A stretch of DNA of 64,000 nucleotides. Source: Rhodospirillaceae bacterium. Lineage in GTDB: Bacteria; Pseudomonadota; Alphaproteobacteria; UBA6615. The stretch is from positions 406,110 through 470,109 of the forward strand of contig PASR01000011.1 of the NCBI GenBank assembly GCA_002713365.1. The letters are read 5' to 3'. Below are positions 8,524-17,192 of this stretch, one piece after another. Under the pieces are notes generated by a model that saw only the letters and a program-made list of their open reading frames with translations, made no database searches and was not told the DNA's origin. How positions within the stretch are numbered: position 1 is the first letter of the stretch; each line of letters begins with the position of its first letter. The position numbers were made by a program, and so were the translations under genes.

Positions 8524-9969
8524 CTAAATTAGTAGCTTCACTGCATTTGAAGCGGGAATTTCATTACCTGTTATATAAGATTCGTGATTTTCAAGAATTT
8601 GTTCAACACCATAGAGATAATTAACCATCATTCCAGCGGACTGCTTAATTCCTCTATTAGAACAGTCAGCTAACCAATTTATTTTTTCAATCTGAGCTCC
8701 GTTACTAAGATGAAAGTGAGCAACAGAATCAAGTGCAGTGCCCTTATTCTCTCTTCGCTGATTTAGTAGGTAATCAGCTGCAAGTCTTAACATAATTGGC
8801 TCTAGAGCCTTACATATAGCGTCATTATTATACCAGTTTTTTTGATTTAGTAAGGAAATTAATACATGACTGTCGTTTTTAGTATCCGCTAAAGAATTGA
8901 GCTGACTTAGTTCGTCGCTACTAAGAAAACTTTTTCCTGAATTACATAGATTTTCGAGCCATTCACTTAATCCAGGTATAGGTGAGAGTGTTGCGAATTT
9001 TTTAATATTGGGGAGTTCATGAGATAATTTCTCAAGAACCTGCTTTATTAAAAAGTCCCCGAAACTTACTCCTGATAAACCTTCTTGTGCGTTAGATATT
9101 GAATAGAAAATAGCTGCATTTGCTTTTTCTGGGTTTTCTGTCGGAGCTGTTGCATCTAATAATTCTTGAACATTTCCAGCGATACCATCTACTAGAGCTA
9201 CTTCAACGAATATTAATGGCTCATCCGGCATATTAGGATGAAAAAACGCGTAGCATCTGCGATCAGATTCAAGTCTATTTTTGAGGTCTGTCCATGACTC
9301 TATTTCATGAACTGCTTCATAATCAATTAATTTTTCTAATAAATCTGCAGGGGCTGACCAAGTTACATTTCGTAATTCTAGAAAACCTGCATCAAACCAA
9401 CCACTAAGTAGAGAGCGTAACTCATTATCAACTGATCTTAATTCTGGATTAGTATTTATTAGTTGGCGAAGGTCTGCTCGCATATCAACTAAAAATTTAA
9501 TACCATGATCTAGACTATTAAATTGGCGGAATAATTTAGTTCTGGGTGATAAGAGACATTCACGTAGTTTATTTACCGCAAGTTCATAATCGACCGTGTT
9601 GTCTGCAGATATTTGCACAGCATCCATGGCTAACTTTAACTGATCTTTAATAACGCCATATTCTCTTGAAAGTAGATTGAAGAATTTAAGTTGTCCAATT
9701 TCATTTAGATCAAGATAATACCTACCCAGTTCTGCCGCATTTCCTCTTGCTAGCGCTTCGCCGCCACGACCTGACAGACTTACATCTATTAATTCTTTGA
9801 GAGTTATTAGATCATCTTCAGGCAAATCTGGCCTTAAAGTTTTGGCCCTGCCTAAATTTGTTACACTGATTACATCTTTTAATGCACGCCTGAGCATACT
9901 TCGCGTGCGACCCAAGAAACCATTATTTGGAATTATATCAGACATAATACTAGTAGAATGTATCACCAT
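8524..9969 (-). CDS. mcd: Malonyl-CoA decarboxylase
   Basis: This 481-aa protein matches single-chain malonyl-CoA decarboxylase, which turns malonyl-CoA into acetyl-CoA and CO2. An N-terminal helical domain (about 1-200) precedes a GNAT-like catalytic domain. Within the latter are FFHPNMPDEPLIFVEVAL, the LSPIPGLSEWL block with the likely catalytic Ser329, and HFHLSNGA with His420. Each matches the family blocks described for the human and rhizobial enzymes. It is transcribed away from the SDR gene at 10121. No malonate transporter or malonyl-CoA synthetase is next to it, so it may serve odd-chain or malonate turnover in general. Start choice between residues 1 and 9 is open. Confidence 0.9.
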   Translation of the reverse strand: MVIHSTSIMSDIIPNNGFLGRTRSMLRRALKDVISVTNLGRAKTLRPDLPEDDLITLKELIDVSLSGRGGEALARGNAAELGRYYLDLNEIGQLKFFNLLSREYGVIKDQLKLAMDAVQISADNTVDYELAVNKLRECLLSPRTKLFRQFNSLDHGIKFLVDMRADLRQLINTNPELRSVDNELRSLLSGWFDAGFLELRNVTWSAPADLLEKLIDYEAVHEIESWTDLKNRLESDRRCYAFFHPNMPDEPLIFVEVALVDGIAGNVQELLDATAPTENPEKANAAIFYSISNAQEGLSGVSFGDFLIKQVLEKLSHELPNIKKFATLSPIPGLSEWLENLCNSGKSFLSSDELSQLNSLADTKNDSHVLISLLNQKNWYNNDAICKALEPIMLRLAADYLLNQRRENKGTALDSVAHFHLSNGAQIEKINWLADCSNRGIKQSAGMMVNYLYGVEQILENHESYITGNEIPASNAVKLLI

Positions 9970-10120
9970 TAGAGTATATGCAAGTTAACTAATGATTAAA
10001 CATATAGTAATTTTAATACAAAACTTTCCAAGTCAATCTCTAAAAAGAAACAAAATTATTTATTGAAACCTTTTAACATAAATTAATCGCTTATATTAAG
10101 AATTATGATTGGGAAATAAC

Positions 10121-10846
10121 ATGTCAGATAAAGAAGTTGCACTAATCGTTGGAGCGGGCAGTGGCCTTAGTGCCTCCATAGCCAGATTATTTACAAAAAA
10201 TAATATGCAAGTGGCGTTAGCTTCGAGAAATATTAAAAATATAGAAGATGTATGTAAAGAAACTAACTCTAAGCCCTACACTTGTGATGCAGTAATGCCG
10301 GAACAAGTTGATGCCTTATTTGATAGCGTGACTAGAGAAATTGGTATACCAAATATTGTGATTTATAATGCTAGTGCGAGAGCTAGAGGGCCAATATTTG
10401 AAGTTGACCGTGAAGAATTTAAAAATGCTATTATGGTAAGTTGCTATGCAGGCTTTCTAGTGGGTCAGAAAGCAGCGCAATTGATGTTATCGCAGGGTAG
10501 TGGTTCAATATTTTTTACTGGTGCATCGGCAAGTGTTAAGGGTTATCCTCAATCCGCAGCTTTTGCTATGGGTAAGTTTGGTCTTCGTGGGCTTGCCCAA
10601 TCAATGGCCCGTGAACTTTCTCCAAAAAATATACATATAGGCCATTTCGTAATAGACGGTGGCATTCTAAAAGGACCAGATGATCCCCGTGTAAATAGAA
10701 GCTTATCTGATGAAGCAAAAGGGGTTGTAATTGACAGTTTATTAGATCCGGATGCTATCGCCAAAACTTATCTTGATGTTCATAATCAGCATCGAAGTGC
10801 ATGGACTTGGGAATTAGAACTTAGACCTTGGCTAGAAAAGTTTTAA
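10121..10846 (+). CDS. Atypical short-chain dehydrogenase/reductase (Tyr replaced by Phe)
   Basis: This 241-aa SDR-fold protein starts at the ATG at 10121, because GGGAAA lies just upstream and an in-frame TTG at 10109 has no ribosome site. The nucleotide loop GAGSGLSASIA (11-21) and NAS motif (about 83-85) are present, as is Ser near 136. The catalytic YxxxK is altered to FAMGK, with Phe148 in place of Tyr and Lys152 kept. This loss belongs to a recognisable SDR branch that ends in a HFVIDGGI-like segment. Classical Tyr-dependent redox chemistry is therefore doubtful, and the substrate is unknown. It is followed 17 nt later by a small membrane protein gene. Confidence 0.78.
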   Translation: MSDKEVALIVGAGSGLSASIARLFTKNNMQVALASRNIKNIEDVCKETNSKPYTCDAVMPEQVDALFDSVTREIGIPNIVIYNASARARGPIFEVDREEFKNAIMVSCYAGFLVGQKAAQLMLSQGSGSIFFTGASASVKGYPQSAAFAMGKFGLRGLAQSMARELSPKNIHIGHFVIDGGILKGPDDPRVNRSLSDEAKGVVIDSLLDPDAIAKTYLDVHNQHRSAWTWELELRPWLEKF

Positions 10847-10863
10847 AAAGAGTTATTATATAA

Positions 10864-11163
10864 ATGCGTATCATGATGCTTTGCATGATAAGATGGATCC
10901 TTACAGGGCTTTTTGTTCTTTTTTCAGCTGCATCAGTTGGTCTATTTGTTTATGCGATTTTACTTTTTGGATTGTGGTGGCCAAGTTTATTGGGGGTTAA
11001 CAGGGATATTGGATTGGTACTAGCCGCTATTACAATGCTTCCATTTCTCATTGTTTTCGTAAATCTAAAATGGTCTAGGCTTTTAAGTAAATTAATAATT
11101 ATTTTTACCATCCTGATACAGCCACTTAATAAAGCAATTGATGAACTCAGTTGTAGAAATTGA
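10864..11163 (+). CDS. Small hypothetical membrane protein
   Basis: This 99-aa protein is not recognised. It is strongly hydrophobic, with probable membrane segments near residues 9-35, 47-64 and 70-88, and a short polar tail. The start at 10864 follows the SDR stop by 17 nt, so co-expression with it is likely. It has no clear motif. The stop at 11161-11163 faces the convergent reductase gene at 11218. Codon use looks like its neighbours, which favours a real gene. Confidence 0.5.
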   Translation: MRIMMLCMIRWILTGLFVLFSAASVGLFVYAILLFGLWWPSLLGVNRDIGLVLAAITMLPFLIVFVNLKWSRLLSKLIIIFTILIQPLNKAIDELSCRN

Positions 11164-11217
11164 TGTCAAACTAAGGCTCTATAAACATACTATTTTTATA
11201 AAAAAATACTGTAGTAA

Positions 11218-12219
11218 CTATCCATTGGGAAGAATAATAATTTTACCATTTCGTTGTCGCATGGCGTGTTCAACCGCATCTTTAATGTTTTCTAAAGTAT
11301 ATGTTGCTTCAATTTGTGCATGCATTTTTCCTTCTATTATATAGTTTCTCAATTCATTATAAACGCTAGCCCTTTGATCTTTAGTGGAATTACGTCCACG
11401 TAACCACATTGTTAGCCATACGCCATTTAAGCTTATATTTCGGAATATTATATCTTCTGGTGAAAGTTTACATGGTTCACCAGATAGTAGACCGTAGTTA
11501 GCAATCCGTGCATTATCTGCTATAGAGTCAGCTAAATATTGGGTTGAATCACCAGCTACTGCATCAATTGCTAACTTAATTTTCGCTCCATTAGTTTTTT
11601 CTTTAACACGTTCGCCTAGATCGGGGCCATCAATAACACATATATCTCCTTTTGACTGAGAGATCAGATTATCAAGACCTTCACGTCTAACCACATTTAC
11701 AGTCTTAAAATTATATATATGTGATAACTGCATTATGTATTGTCCAACTGCAGAATTAGCAGCATTTTGAATTAGCCAATCTCCTGGTTTAAGATTGACC
11801 ACTGTTTTTAGAAGTAACCAGGCCGTAGGGGGGTTAGCCATTATCATTGCCATTTGCATTGGGTTACCTTCAGAAGGGAAGGTAACCTCTATTTTATCTG
11901 CATCTACAACCACCTGTTGGCGCCATGTGCCCGAATAAGGCGGGATCATAATTCTATCTCCAACATTGACATTTGTTACCCCGTCGCCAACTTCTATAAT
12001 TTTACCAATTCCTTCTGCTCCAGGAATTGCCGGCAGATCAGGTTGAACGCCATAGCCTCCAGAAAGGGTTAATAGATGTGATGGATTTATTGCTGCAGCC
12101 TCTATGTCAATGAGAACTGTTCCTGATCTAATTTCAGGGGTTTCGAGCTCTATAATCTCAACTACATCAGAGGGTTTGCCTGTACGAGAGAATTGCACAG
12201 CTTTTTTTAATGAAGCCAT
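11218..12219 (-). CDS. Zinc-independent MDR oxidoreductase, MECR/ETR-like
   Basis: This 333-aa protein belongs to the medium-chain dehydrogenase/reductase superfamily. The GroES-like domain (about 1-130) has PAIPGAEGIGKI with the GDRIMIPP strand, and a Rossmann domain follows. The phrase NPPTAWLLL, then GDWLIQNAANSAVGQYIMQL, resembles mitochondrial 2-enoyl thioester reductase (MECR/ETR1) and differs from zinc alcohol dehydrogenases, whose Cys and His zinc ligands are missing here. NADPH-dependent reduction of an enoyl thioester or quinone-like substrate is the likely role. The 100-aa YdhR-like gene lies upstream on the same strand with a 58-nt gap. Confidence 0.75.
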   Translation of the reverse strand: MASLKKAVQFSRTGKPSDVVEIIELETPEIRSGTVLIDIEAAAINPSHLLTLSGGYGVQPDLPAIPGAEGIGKIIEVGDGVTNVNVGDRIMIPPYSGTWRQQVVVDADKIEVTFPSEGNPMQMAMIMANPPTAWLLLKTVVNLKPGDWLIQNAANSAVGQYIMQLSHIYNFKTVNVVRREGLDNLISQSKGDICVIDGPDLGERVKEKTNGAKIKLAIDAVAGDSTQYLADSIADNARIANYGLLSGEPCKLSPEDIIFRNISLNGVWLTMWLRGRNSTKDQRASVYNELRNYIIEGKMHAQIEATYTLENIKDAVEHAMRQRNGKIIILPNG

Positions 12220-12277
12220 AGTCTAATTCCTAAGTTTATTTATTTTAAATTAAATCGGTACAACTAAATAACAATCT

Positions 12278-12580
12278 TTAGTTTTTAGAATTATCCACTA
12301 TGAAAGGGGTTTCGAACCAAGTTATTTCAGGTTCGGCTCCGTATGCCTTGCGGATATATTCTCTCCAAGTACCTCCTTTAACATAGAGTTTTTCTGCTGA
12401 TTCTTTTGAATCCCAAGTATATACTCCACCACCAATACCATTTTTTTTGTCAAGTATAAAATTTTTACGAATTAGTCCACTAAGGTTTTTAAAGCGTTCC
12501 GTTGCATTAGCCATTCCATCTAATATTTCATCTTGGCTTAAATCATCAGCGACTTTAAACTTAACAATGGCTGTGATCAT
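12278..12580 (-). CDS. YdhR-like dimeric alpha/beta barrel (ABM) protein
   Basis: This 100-aa protein looks like the YdhR family of small ferredoxin-like ABM proteins. It starts MITAIVKFKV, then has a Leu-Ile-Arg-Lys turn after a helix, GGVYTWDSKESAEKLY near residues 51-66, and a WFETPFIVD-type last strand. ABM-fold proteins often act as cofactor-free monooxygenases, but YdhR itself has no settled reaction. Its position upstream of the reductase gene suggests a small two-gene operon. The function is inferred from the fold only. Confidence 0.7.
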   Translation of the reverse strand: MITAIVKFKVADDLSQDEILDGMANATERFKNLSGLIRKNFILDKKNGIGGGVYTWDSKESAEKLYVKGGTWREYIRKAYGAEPEITWFETPFIVDNSKN

Positions 12581-12685
12581 ATTTTATCTCCAGGTCTGGT
12601 TACTTTAATATAATAATAGCTGATTTATACTGCTCTAGCTACAAAGGTAATATAACCATTTAGCTAATGCTGTCGGAGAATTAGA

Positions 12686-13573
12686 TTGCCCGTATTTATT
12701 AGCAATATATTAAAGCGTTTAAATCCAAATATGCAGGGTATGTTGTTGATGTTTATGACATCAATAATGATAGTAACAATGCATACGTTTATTCGTGACT
12801 TAACTAGTCAATTGCCGCCTGTTGAAGTGGCTTTCTTTCGAAATTTATTTGGTCTTCCTATAGCCATTGGTCTTATCATTCATTATGGCTGGGGAGTATT
12901 TAGGACTGAACGGATACGTATACATGTCGTTAGGTCTGTGGGCCATTTTCTTGCAATGATTATGTTTTTTACCGGAATAGCAACTACTCCTTTGGCCACT
13001 GCTAATGCTCTGGGTTTTGCTGCCCCACTTTTTGCTGCTGCGCTTGCTACTCTCTTTCTTGGGGAATCATTTCGTTGGCGTAGATGGGGTGCTATGTTTT
13101 TTGGGTTTGCTGGTACTTTGGTGATATTACGCCCAGGTTTTGTTTCATTAGAATTTGGTCCATTAATGATATTATCATCGTCTTTCCTTTGGGGGGTAAT
13201 GTTAGTTGTAATTAAATCAATAGGGCGAAGTGATCCCTCGCCAACAATAGTGGTTTATATGCTGTTATTTATGACTCCATTATCTCTTGTCCCGGCTCTT
13301 TTCGTGTGGATTTGGCCTACTCCAGAACAAATTGTTATGCTGTTTATTATGGGAATGTTTGGCACAGCTGGCCAATTTGCATTAGCTCAGGCTTTGAGGT
13401 TGGCCGATACGGCAGTTGTCTTACCAATTGATTTTTTTAGATTAGTTTGGGCTTCATTATTTGGATATTTTTTATTTGCTGAAGTGCCAGATATTTTTAC
13501 ATGGATAGGTGGTATAATGATATTTACAGGGGCTACATATCTGGCCTTGCGTGAGAGAAATGAATCCCGTTAA
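12686..13573 (+). CDS. DMT-superfamily (EamA) transporter, TTG start
   Basis: This 295-aa membrane protein contains two EamA repeats, each of about five hydrophobic helices, as in drug/metabolite exporters. The first repeat carries the TPLATANALGFAAPLFAA segment and FRWRRWGA-type loop that mark this branch. The start is taken as TTG at 12686 because GGAG lies at 12675-12678 with a seven-base spacing, while the next ATG in frame (12731) lacks a ribosome site. Substrate and direction are not known. It is one of three DMT genes in 6.3 kb (see 13943-14848 and 18080-18964). Confidence 0.85.
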   Translation: MPVFISNILKRLNPNMQGMLLMFMTSIMIVTMHTFIRDLTSQLPPVEVAFFRNLFGLPIAIGLIIHYGWGVFRTERIRIHVVRSVGHFLAMIMFFTGIATTPLATANALGFAAPLFAAALATLFLGESFRWRRWGAMFFGFAGTLVILRPGFVSLEFGPLMILSSSFLWGVMLVVIKSIGRSDPSPTIVVYMLLFMTPLSLVPALFVWIWPTPEQIVMLFIMGMFGTAGQFALAQALRLADTAVVLPIDFFRLVWASLFGYFLFAEVPDIFTWIGGIMIFTGATYLALRERNESR

Positions 13574-13602
13574 CTAAAGACCATGATAGGGTTCTTTAGT
13601 TA
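13571..13602 (+). terminator. Weak hairpin after the DMT gene
   Basis: A 10-bp inverted repeat (TAACTAAAGA at 13571-13580 and TCTTTAGTTA at 13593-13602) starts at the stop codon of the DMT gene and is followed by an AT-rich run. The stem is A-T rich, so it would be a weak terminator. It lies between convergent genes. Confidence 0.35.
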
Positions 13603-13671
13603 TATATTATATTTATCAAGCGAGATTGTTTTAGCCAAATTAAATAGAAAATAAGTTAGGTGATATACGCT

Positions 13672-13905
13672 TTATGATACAGGTTTAGCGTTAACCCCTT
13701 CTTCAAATACATCTAAGGCGAGTTTCTTTAGATCTTCTAATGTTGCCTCGTCCGTTTCAGAACTCGCCACAGAGACAAAACGCCCTAGGTTAGCTGCAAC
13801 TGCTACAATTAATTCACTAGATGATAAATTCAATTTTTCGCCAACCTCCAAACAAGCATCACACATGGTTTGTAAAAGTTCCAGGTTATCATTTTCATCT
13901 TTCAT
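13672..13905 (-). CDS. Small acidic hypothetical protein
   Basis: This 77-aa protein is not recognised. It is acidic, predicted mainly helical, has Cys residues at about 15 and 18 (MCDAC), and an amphipathic middle (SSSELIVAVAANLGRFV). The ATG at 13905 is chosen over an upstream in-frame TTG because GGAGG (13911-13915) is five bases away, and the TTG overlaps that site. It lies downstream of the split DMT gene on the same strand, 37 nt from its end. No homologue family can be named. Confidence 0.6.
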   Translation of the reverse strand: MKDENDNLELLQTMCDACLEVGEKLNLSSSELIVAVAANLGRFVSVASSETDEATLEDLKKLALDVFEEGVNAKPVS

Positions 13906-13942
13906 ATAAACCTCCAATTAAATACACAGTTAGATAAACAAT

Positions 13943-14848
13943 TTATCGTAATAATAAGATAATTATTCCCAATACTACTAGAGAAATTCCAAATAATTCT
14001 ATTCTTGATATTTTTTCTTTAAAAATAAATGTAGATGTTATAATTGTGAAAACTAATTCGAGCTGTCCTAAAGCTCGGACTAAGGCAGCTTGTTGAATAG
14101 TCATTGCAGTGAACCAGCCAATAGATGCTAAAGCACCACACAAGCCCACCCACATAGAGATACGCCATGCTTTCAAACAATTAATAAGTTCTACTGGCTC
14201 CTTAATCCACATATATGTGGCCATAACAACTGTTTGAAATACCAATGCAAAAGCCAGTGTAAGTGAAGCTTGCATTATAAATCAACTTCCTCCCAGTGAG
14301 AGCGAAGCACCTCGATAAGAAACTGCCGCTATCCCAAATGATGCTCCTGAGGCTAGTCCTATTAGAGCTGGCTTTTCTGTCCACGAAGTAATTATTGCTT
14401 TGATCCCCAAAGGATTACGGGCGACAGAGATAAAAACTACTCCGACTAGGCTTACTAAAATCCCTATCGCCGCAAATAATGATATTGCTTCACCTAAGAA
14501 TATAATTCCAAATACAGCGGCTTGAACTGTTTCAGTCTTTGAGTATGTAGTGCCGACTGCAAAGTTACGTTTATCAAATAAGGATACAAGAAGTGCTGTA
14601 CCAAAGATTTGTGCCAGTCCTCCACTTATTACTATAAATAAAAATTGTAAATTTATTCTAGGTACTGTCAAATCAGTAAATATTATAAGCCCAAACAGGT
14701 ATAAAAGAGCGATAGGAAATCCATAGCCGAATCGTACGAAAGTTGCACCAGTAGTACCTAGCTGGTTTTTTAACTTCTTTTGTAGCATCATTCGCAAGTT
14801 CTGAAGAAATGCTGCAATAATAGTTAAAGGGATCCAGAGTAGGGACAT
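13943..14848 (-). pseudogene. DMT/EamA transporter interrupted by one in-frame TGA
   Basis: Two open segments (14282-14848, 188 aa, and 13943-14275, 110 aa) are in one reading frame, separated by TGA at 14282-14284 and two further codons. Joined, they give a protein of about 301 residues, the normal length of a ten-helix DMT transporter. The break falls in RGASLSLGGS-stop-FIMQASLTLAF, inside the second EamA repeat at the loop before the seventh helix. No base is missing or added. Neighbouring genes use TGA as an ordinary stop, so a nonsense mutation is the simplest reading. Translational readthrough, reinitiation at the ATG at 14275, or a base-call error are alternatives. It lies 37 nt upstream of the 77-aa gene. 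Confidence 0.78.
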
Positions 14849-14969
14849 AAAAATACCAATATTGTAAAAAACAATGATGATGAATTGTATCTATATTAAT
14901 GCTTTATTTATTAACTAAAGAAAACTAGTTTGAAATTTATCAATAATATTTTAAACAGAATTATGATGA

Positions 14970-15998
14970 TTAAATTGTGGGGTCTTTACTAACTCTAATA
15001 AGCTGTCGTCCCTTATTAAGTCCAGAATAGAGATTACATAAAGCTTGGGGCGCATTTTCTAGGCCTTCTGCAATATCCTCTCGATAATTTAACATACCTT
15101 TACTATACCAATCATATATATCTTTAAGAGCTTCTTCATATTTATCTCTATAATCAAATAGAATAAAGCCTTGAATACGTAAACGATTTACAAGCACATT
15201 ACGCTCAAAACGCAATCCTTTAGGAGGAGGGTTCCATCCCTCCGTAGCCGCTGTTCCGCAAATAACCACTCTTCCATTCTGATTCATTAAACTTAGTACA
15301 GAATCTAAAATGTCACCTCCGACATTATCATAATAAACGTCTATGCCATTTGGGCAGCATTTTGCTATTTCATTTATTAATTGATCAGTGCCTTTGTAGT
15401 TTATTGCATGGTCATAACCAAATTCATTTACGCATAGTTCAACCTTCTCATCGCTGCCTGTTAAACCTACTGTTTTACACCCTTTAATTTTTGCAAACTG
15501 TCCCACAGCGCTTCCTACCGACCCTCCTGCGGTAGAAACCAGAACGGTTTCTCCACTTTTAGGTTGACCAACGTGCAATAGACCAAAGTATGCCGTAAAA
15601 CCACTATGGCCTAATAGACCAAGAGAAGCAGAAAGGGGGCCATTATCAATATTGACCTTTCGGTAAGTGCTAGTTTCCGGATTTAATATTGAGTATTCCT
15701 GCCACCCTGTATTCATTGCTATGAATTCACCTATTACAAAGTTTGGATTATTAGAGTTAATAACGATGCCAACCCCGAATGAACTCATAGTAGCCCCAGT
15801 CTCTACGCTGGCATAATTTTTTGCGTTACTAATCCAACCTTTCATGCCAGGGTCAGCAGTTACGTAAATATTTTGTAAAAGTACTTCACCGGAACTAGGT
15901 TCAGGAGCATGATCTTCTATGACAGAGAACAATTCTGTTTTTGGCAGAGCCTTAGCTCTTTCAATTAGAATAACTCTTCGATTTTTATATTGAGACAT
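14970..15998 (-). CDS. NADP-dependent MDR oxidoreductase, YncB/CurA-like
   Basis: This 342-aa protein is in the leukotriene B4 12-hydroxydehydrogenase/CurA branch of the MDR superfamily, which reduces the double bond of alpha,beta-unsaturated ketones or aldehydes with NADPH. Family marks are the N-terminal DPGMKGWI segment (about 49-56), the cofactor loop VSTAGGSVGSAVGQ near residue 152, and the late GFILFDYRDKYEEAL block. Zinc ligands are absent, as expected. The exact enone substrate is not visible. It is transcribed away from the PqiA-like gene. Confidence 0.85.
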   Translation of the reverse strand: MSQYKNRRVILIERAKALPKTELFSVIEDHAPEPSSGEVLLQNIYVTADPGMKGWISNAKNYASVETGATMSSFGVGIVINSNNPNFVIGEFIAMNTGWQEYSILNPETSTYRKVNIDNGPLSASLGLLGHSGFTAYFGLLHVGQPKSGETVLVSTAGGSVGSAVGQFAKIKGCKTVGLTGSDEKVELCVNEFGYDHAINYKGTDQLINEIAKCCPNGIDVYYDNVGGDILDSVLSLMNQNGRVVICGTAATEGWNPPPKGLRFERNVLVNRLRIQGFILFDYRDKYEEALKDIYDWYSKGMLNYREDIAEGLENAPQALCNLYSGLNKGRQLIRVSKDPTI

Positions 15999-16129
15999 CT
16001 TTTAGCCATTCCTTTTTAAAATTATGATATCGTGTATGAGATATAAATATGTTCATATATTTATTTTATTAGATAAGTTTGAATTCAAAATTTACATATT
16101 TCCTAATGTAAAAGTATATAAAGATTACT

Positions 16130-16624
16130 ATGCGATATTTACTAATGAACTTTGATAAGTGGATTATTTTTGTTTTATGGTTAGCATTATTGCTATTAAT
16201 TTTAGGGCTTTTAATGCCAGCTATTGAAATAAAGTCACTTATATTCATTAGGCGTGAATTATCATTAGTTGACAGCGTATTTACTTTTTTTCATTCGGGT
16301 AATTTCTTTTTGTTCTTAGTAACATTTTTATTTTCTATCATTTTTCCTGCATTGAAAACCATAGTTGGTTTGTATTTATGGTATACATATAAATATGGGT
16401 TTGGCTCGACTGATAAAATAATAATAATACTTTCGGCCATATCTAAATGGTCAATGCTTGACGTTTTTATTATAGCTTTAGTTATTCTTGTTGTTGATGG
16501 ACGTTTATTTTCTGAAGCCGATATAAAGCTCGGGGTAATAGTGTTCACTTTATCCGTTATTTTATCTAGTTTTGCTATATACCGCCTTAAGAAACTGATA
16601 CATAATTCACAATTGTTTAATTAA
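16130..16624 (+). CDS. PqiA-domain membrane protein
   Basis: This 164-aa protein has about four hydrophobic segments and the motif KWSMLDVFIIALV (near 106-118), the signature of the paraquat-inducible protein A domain. PqiA proteins work with MCE-type lipid transport systems at the cell envelope. Here a single PqiA domain occurs with no PqiB/MCE gene next to it, so it is a stand-alone member. An internal Met at 16145 is an alternative start; neither start has a strong ribosome site. Confidence 0.8.
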   Translation: MRYLLMNFDKWIIFVLWLALLLLILGLLMPAIEIKSLIFIRRELSLVDSVFTFFHSGNFFLFLVTFLFSIIFPALKTIVGLYLWYTYKYGFGSTDKIIIILSAISKWSMLDVFIIALVILVVDGRLFSEADIKLGVIVFTLSVILSSFAIYRLKKLIHNSQLFN

Positions 16625-16696
16625 GTTTTCAAAAAATTAGATATTTATATTAAATCTCAACATAGAAGTGCTCTTTTAATAAAGTTGTAATATTAG

Positions 16697-17044
16697 TTAT
16701 TTTAGTGAAGAAAATTCATCATAAATTTCTAGTGCGTTAGCTGAATAAACAGTTGCAGGCCCCCCTCCCATTTGGATAGCTACAGCTATAGTATCAAGAA
16801 TTTCTGTGCGACTGGCTCCTTTCTTATGTGCCATTTTAGTATGATAAACCACACAACCTTCGCAGCGTTGAGTAATAGCAATTGCTAGCGCCATTAGTTC
16901 TACGGTTTTTATATCAAGTTGCTTAGGGGATTGTGCGGCTTGCATCGTGGCCCTATGCGCTCGCATTGCATCGGGGTGGCTTCGAAAAAGTTCAGCGGCT
17001 CGAGAATCTTGTGCGTCGGAAATAGCGGTGTAGTGTTTCTCCAT
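16697..17044 (-). CDS. AhpD-like carboxymuconolactone decarboxylase-family protein
   Basis: This 115-aa protein is a small all-helical member of the CMD/AhpD family. The redox motif is CEGCVVYH (Cys61, Cys64, His68), and the GASRTEILDTIAVAIQMGGGPA block follows, both diagnostic. With Cys-x-x-Cys and His present, an alkylhydroperoxidase-type disulfide activity is likelier than lactone decarboxylation. It is transcribed away from the lactonase-like gene at 17193. GAGAGA just upstream of the ATG serves as a weak ribosome site. Confidence 0.86.
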   Translation of the reverse strand: MEKHYTAISDAQDSRAAELFRSHPDAMRAHRATMQAAQSPKQLDIKTVELMALAIAITQRCEGCVVYHTKMAHKKGASRTEILDTIAVAIQMGGGPATVYSANALEIYDEFSSLK

Positions 17045-17192
17045 TTTTTCTCTCTATAAATTAGTATTATATTAAATTTAAGTTTATCAGTAAGTTTTTT
17101 TAATTAAGTATTTTATCTATAACAGAATTATACAAGTTAAGAAGATATACATGATAGTAGATTTATTATAACGCGGACGGAACTAAGAGAAG

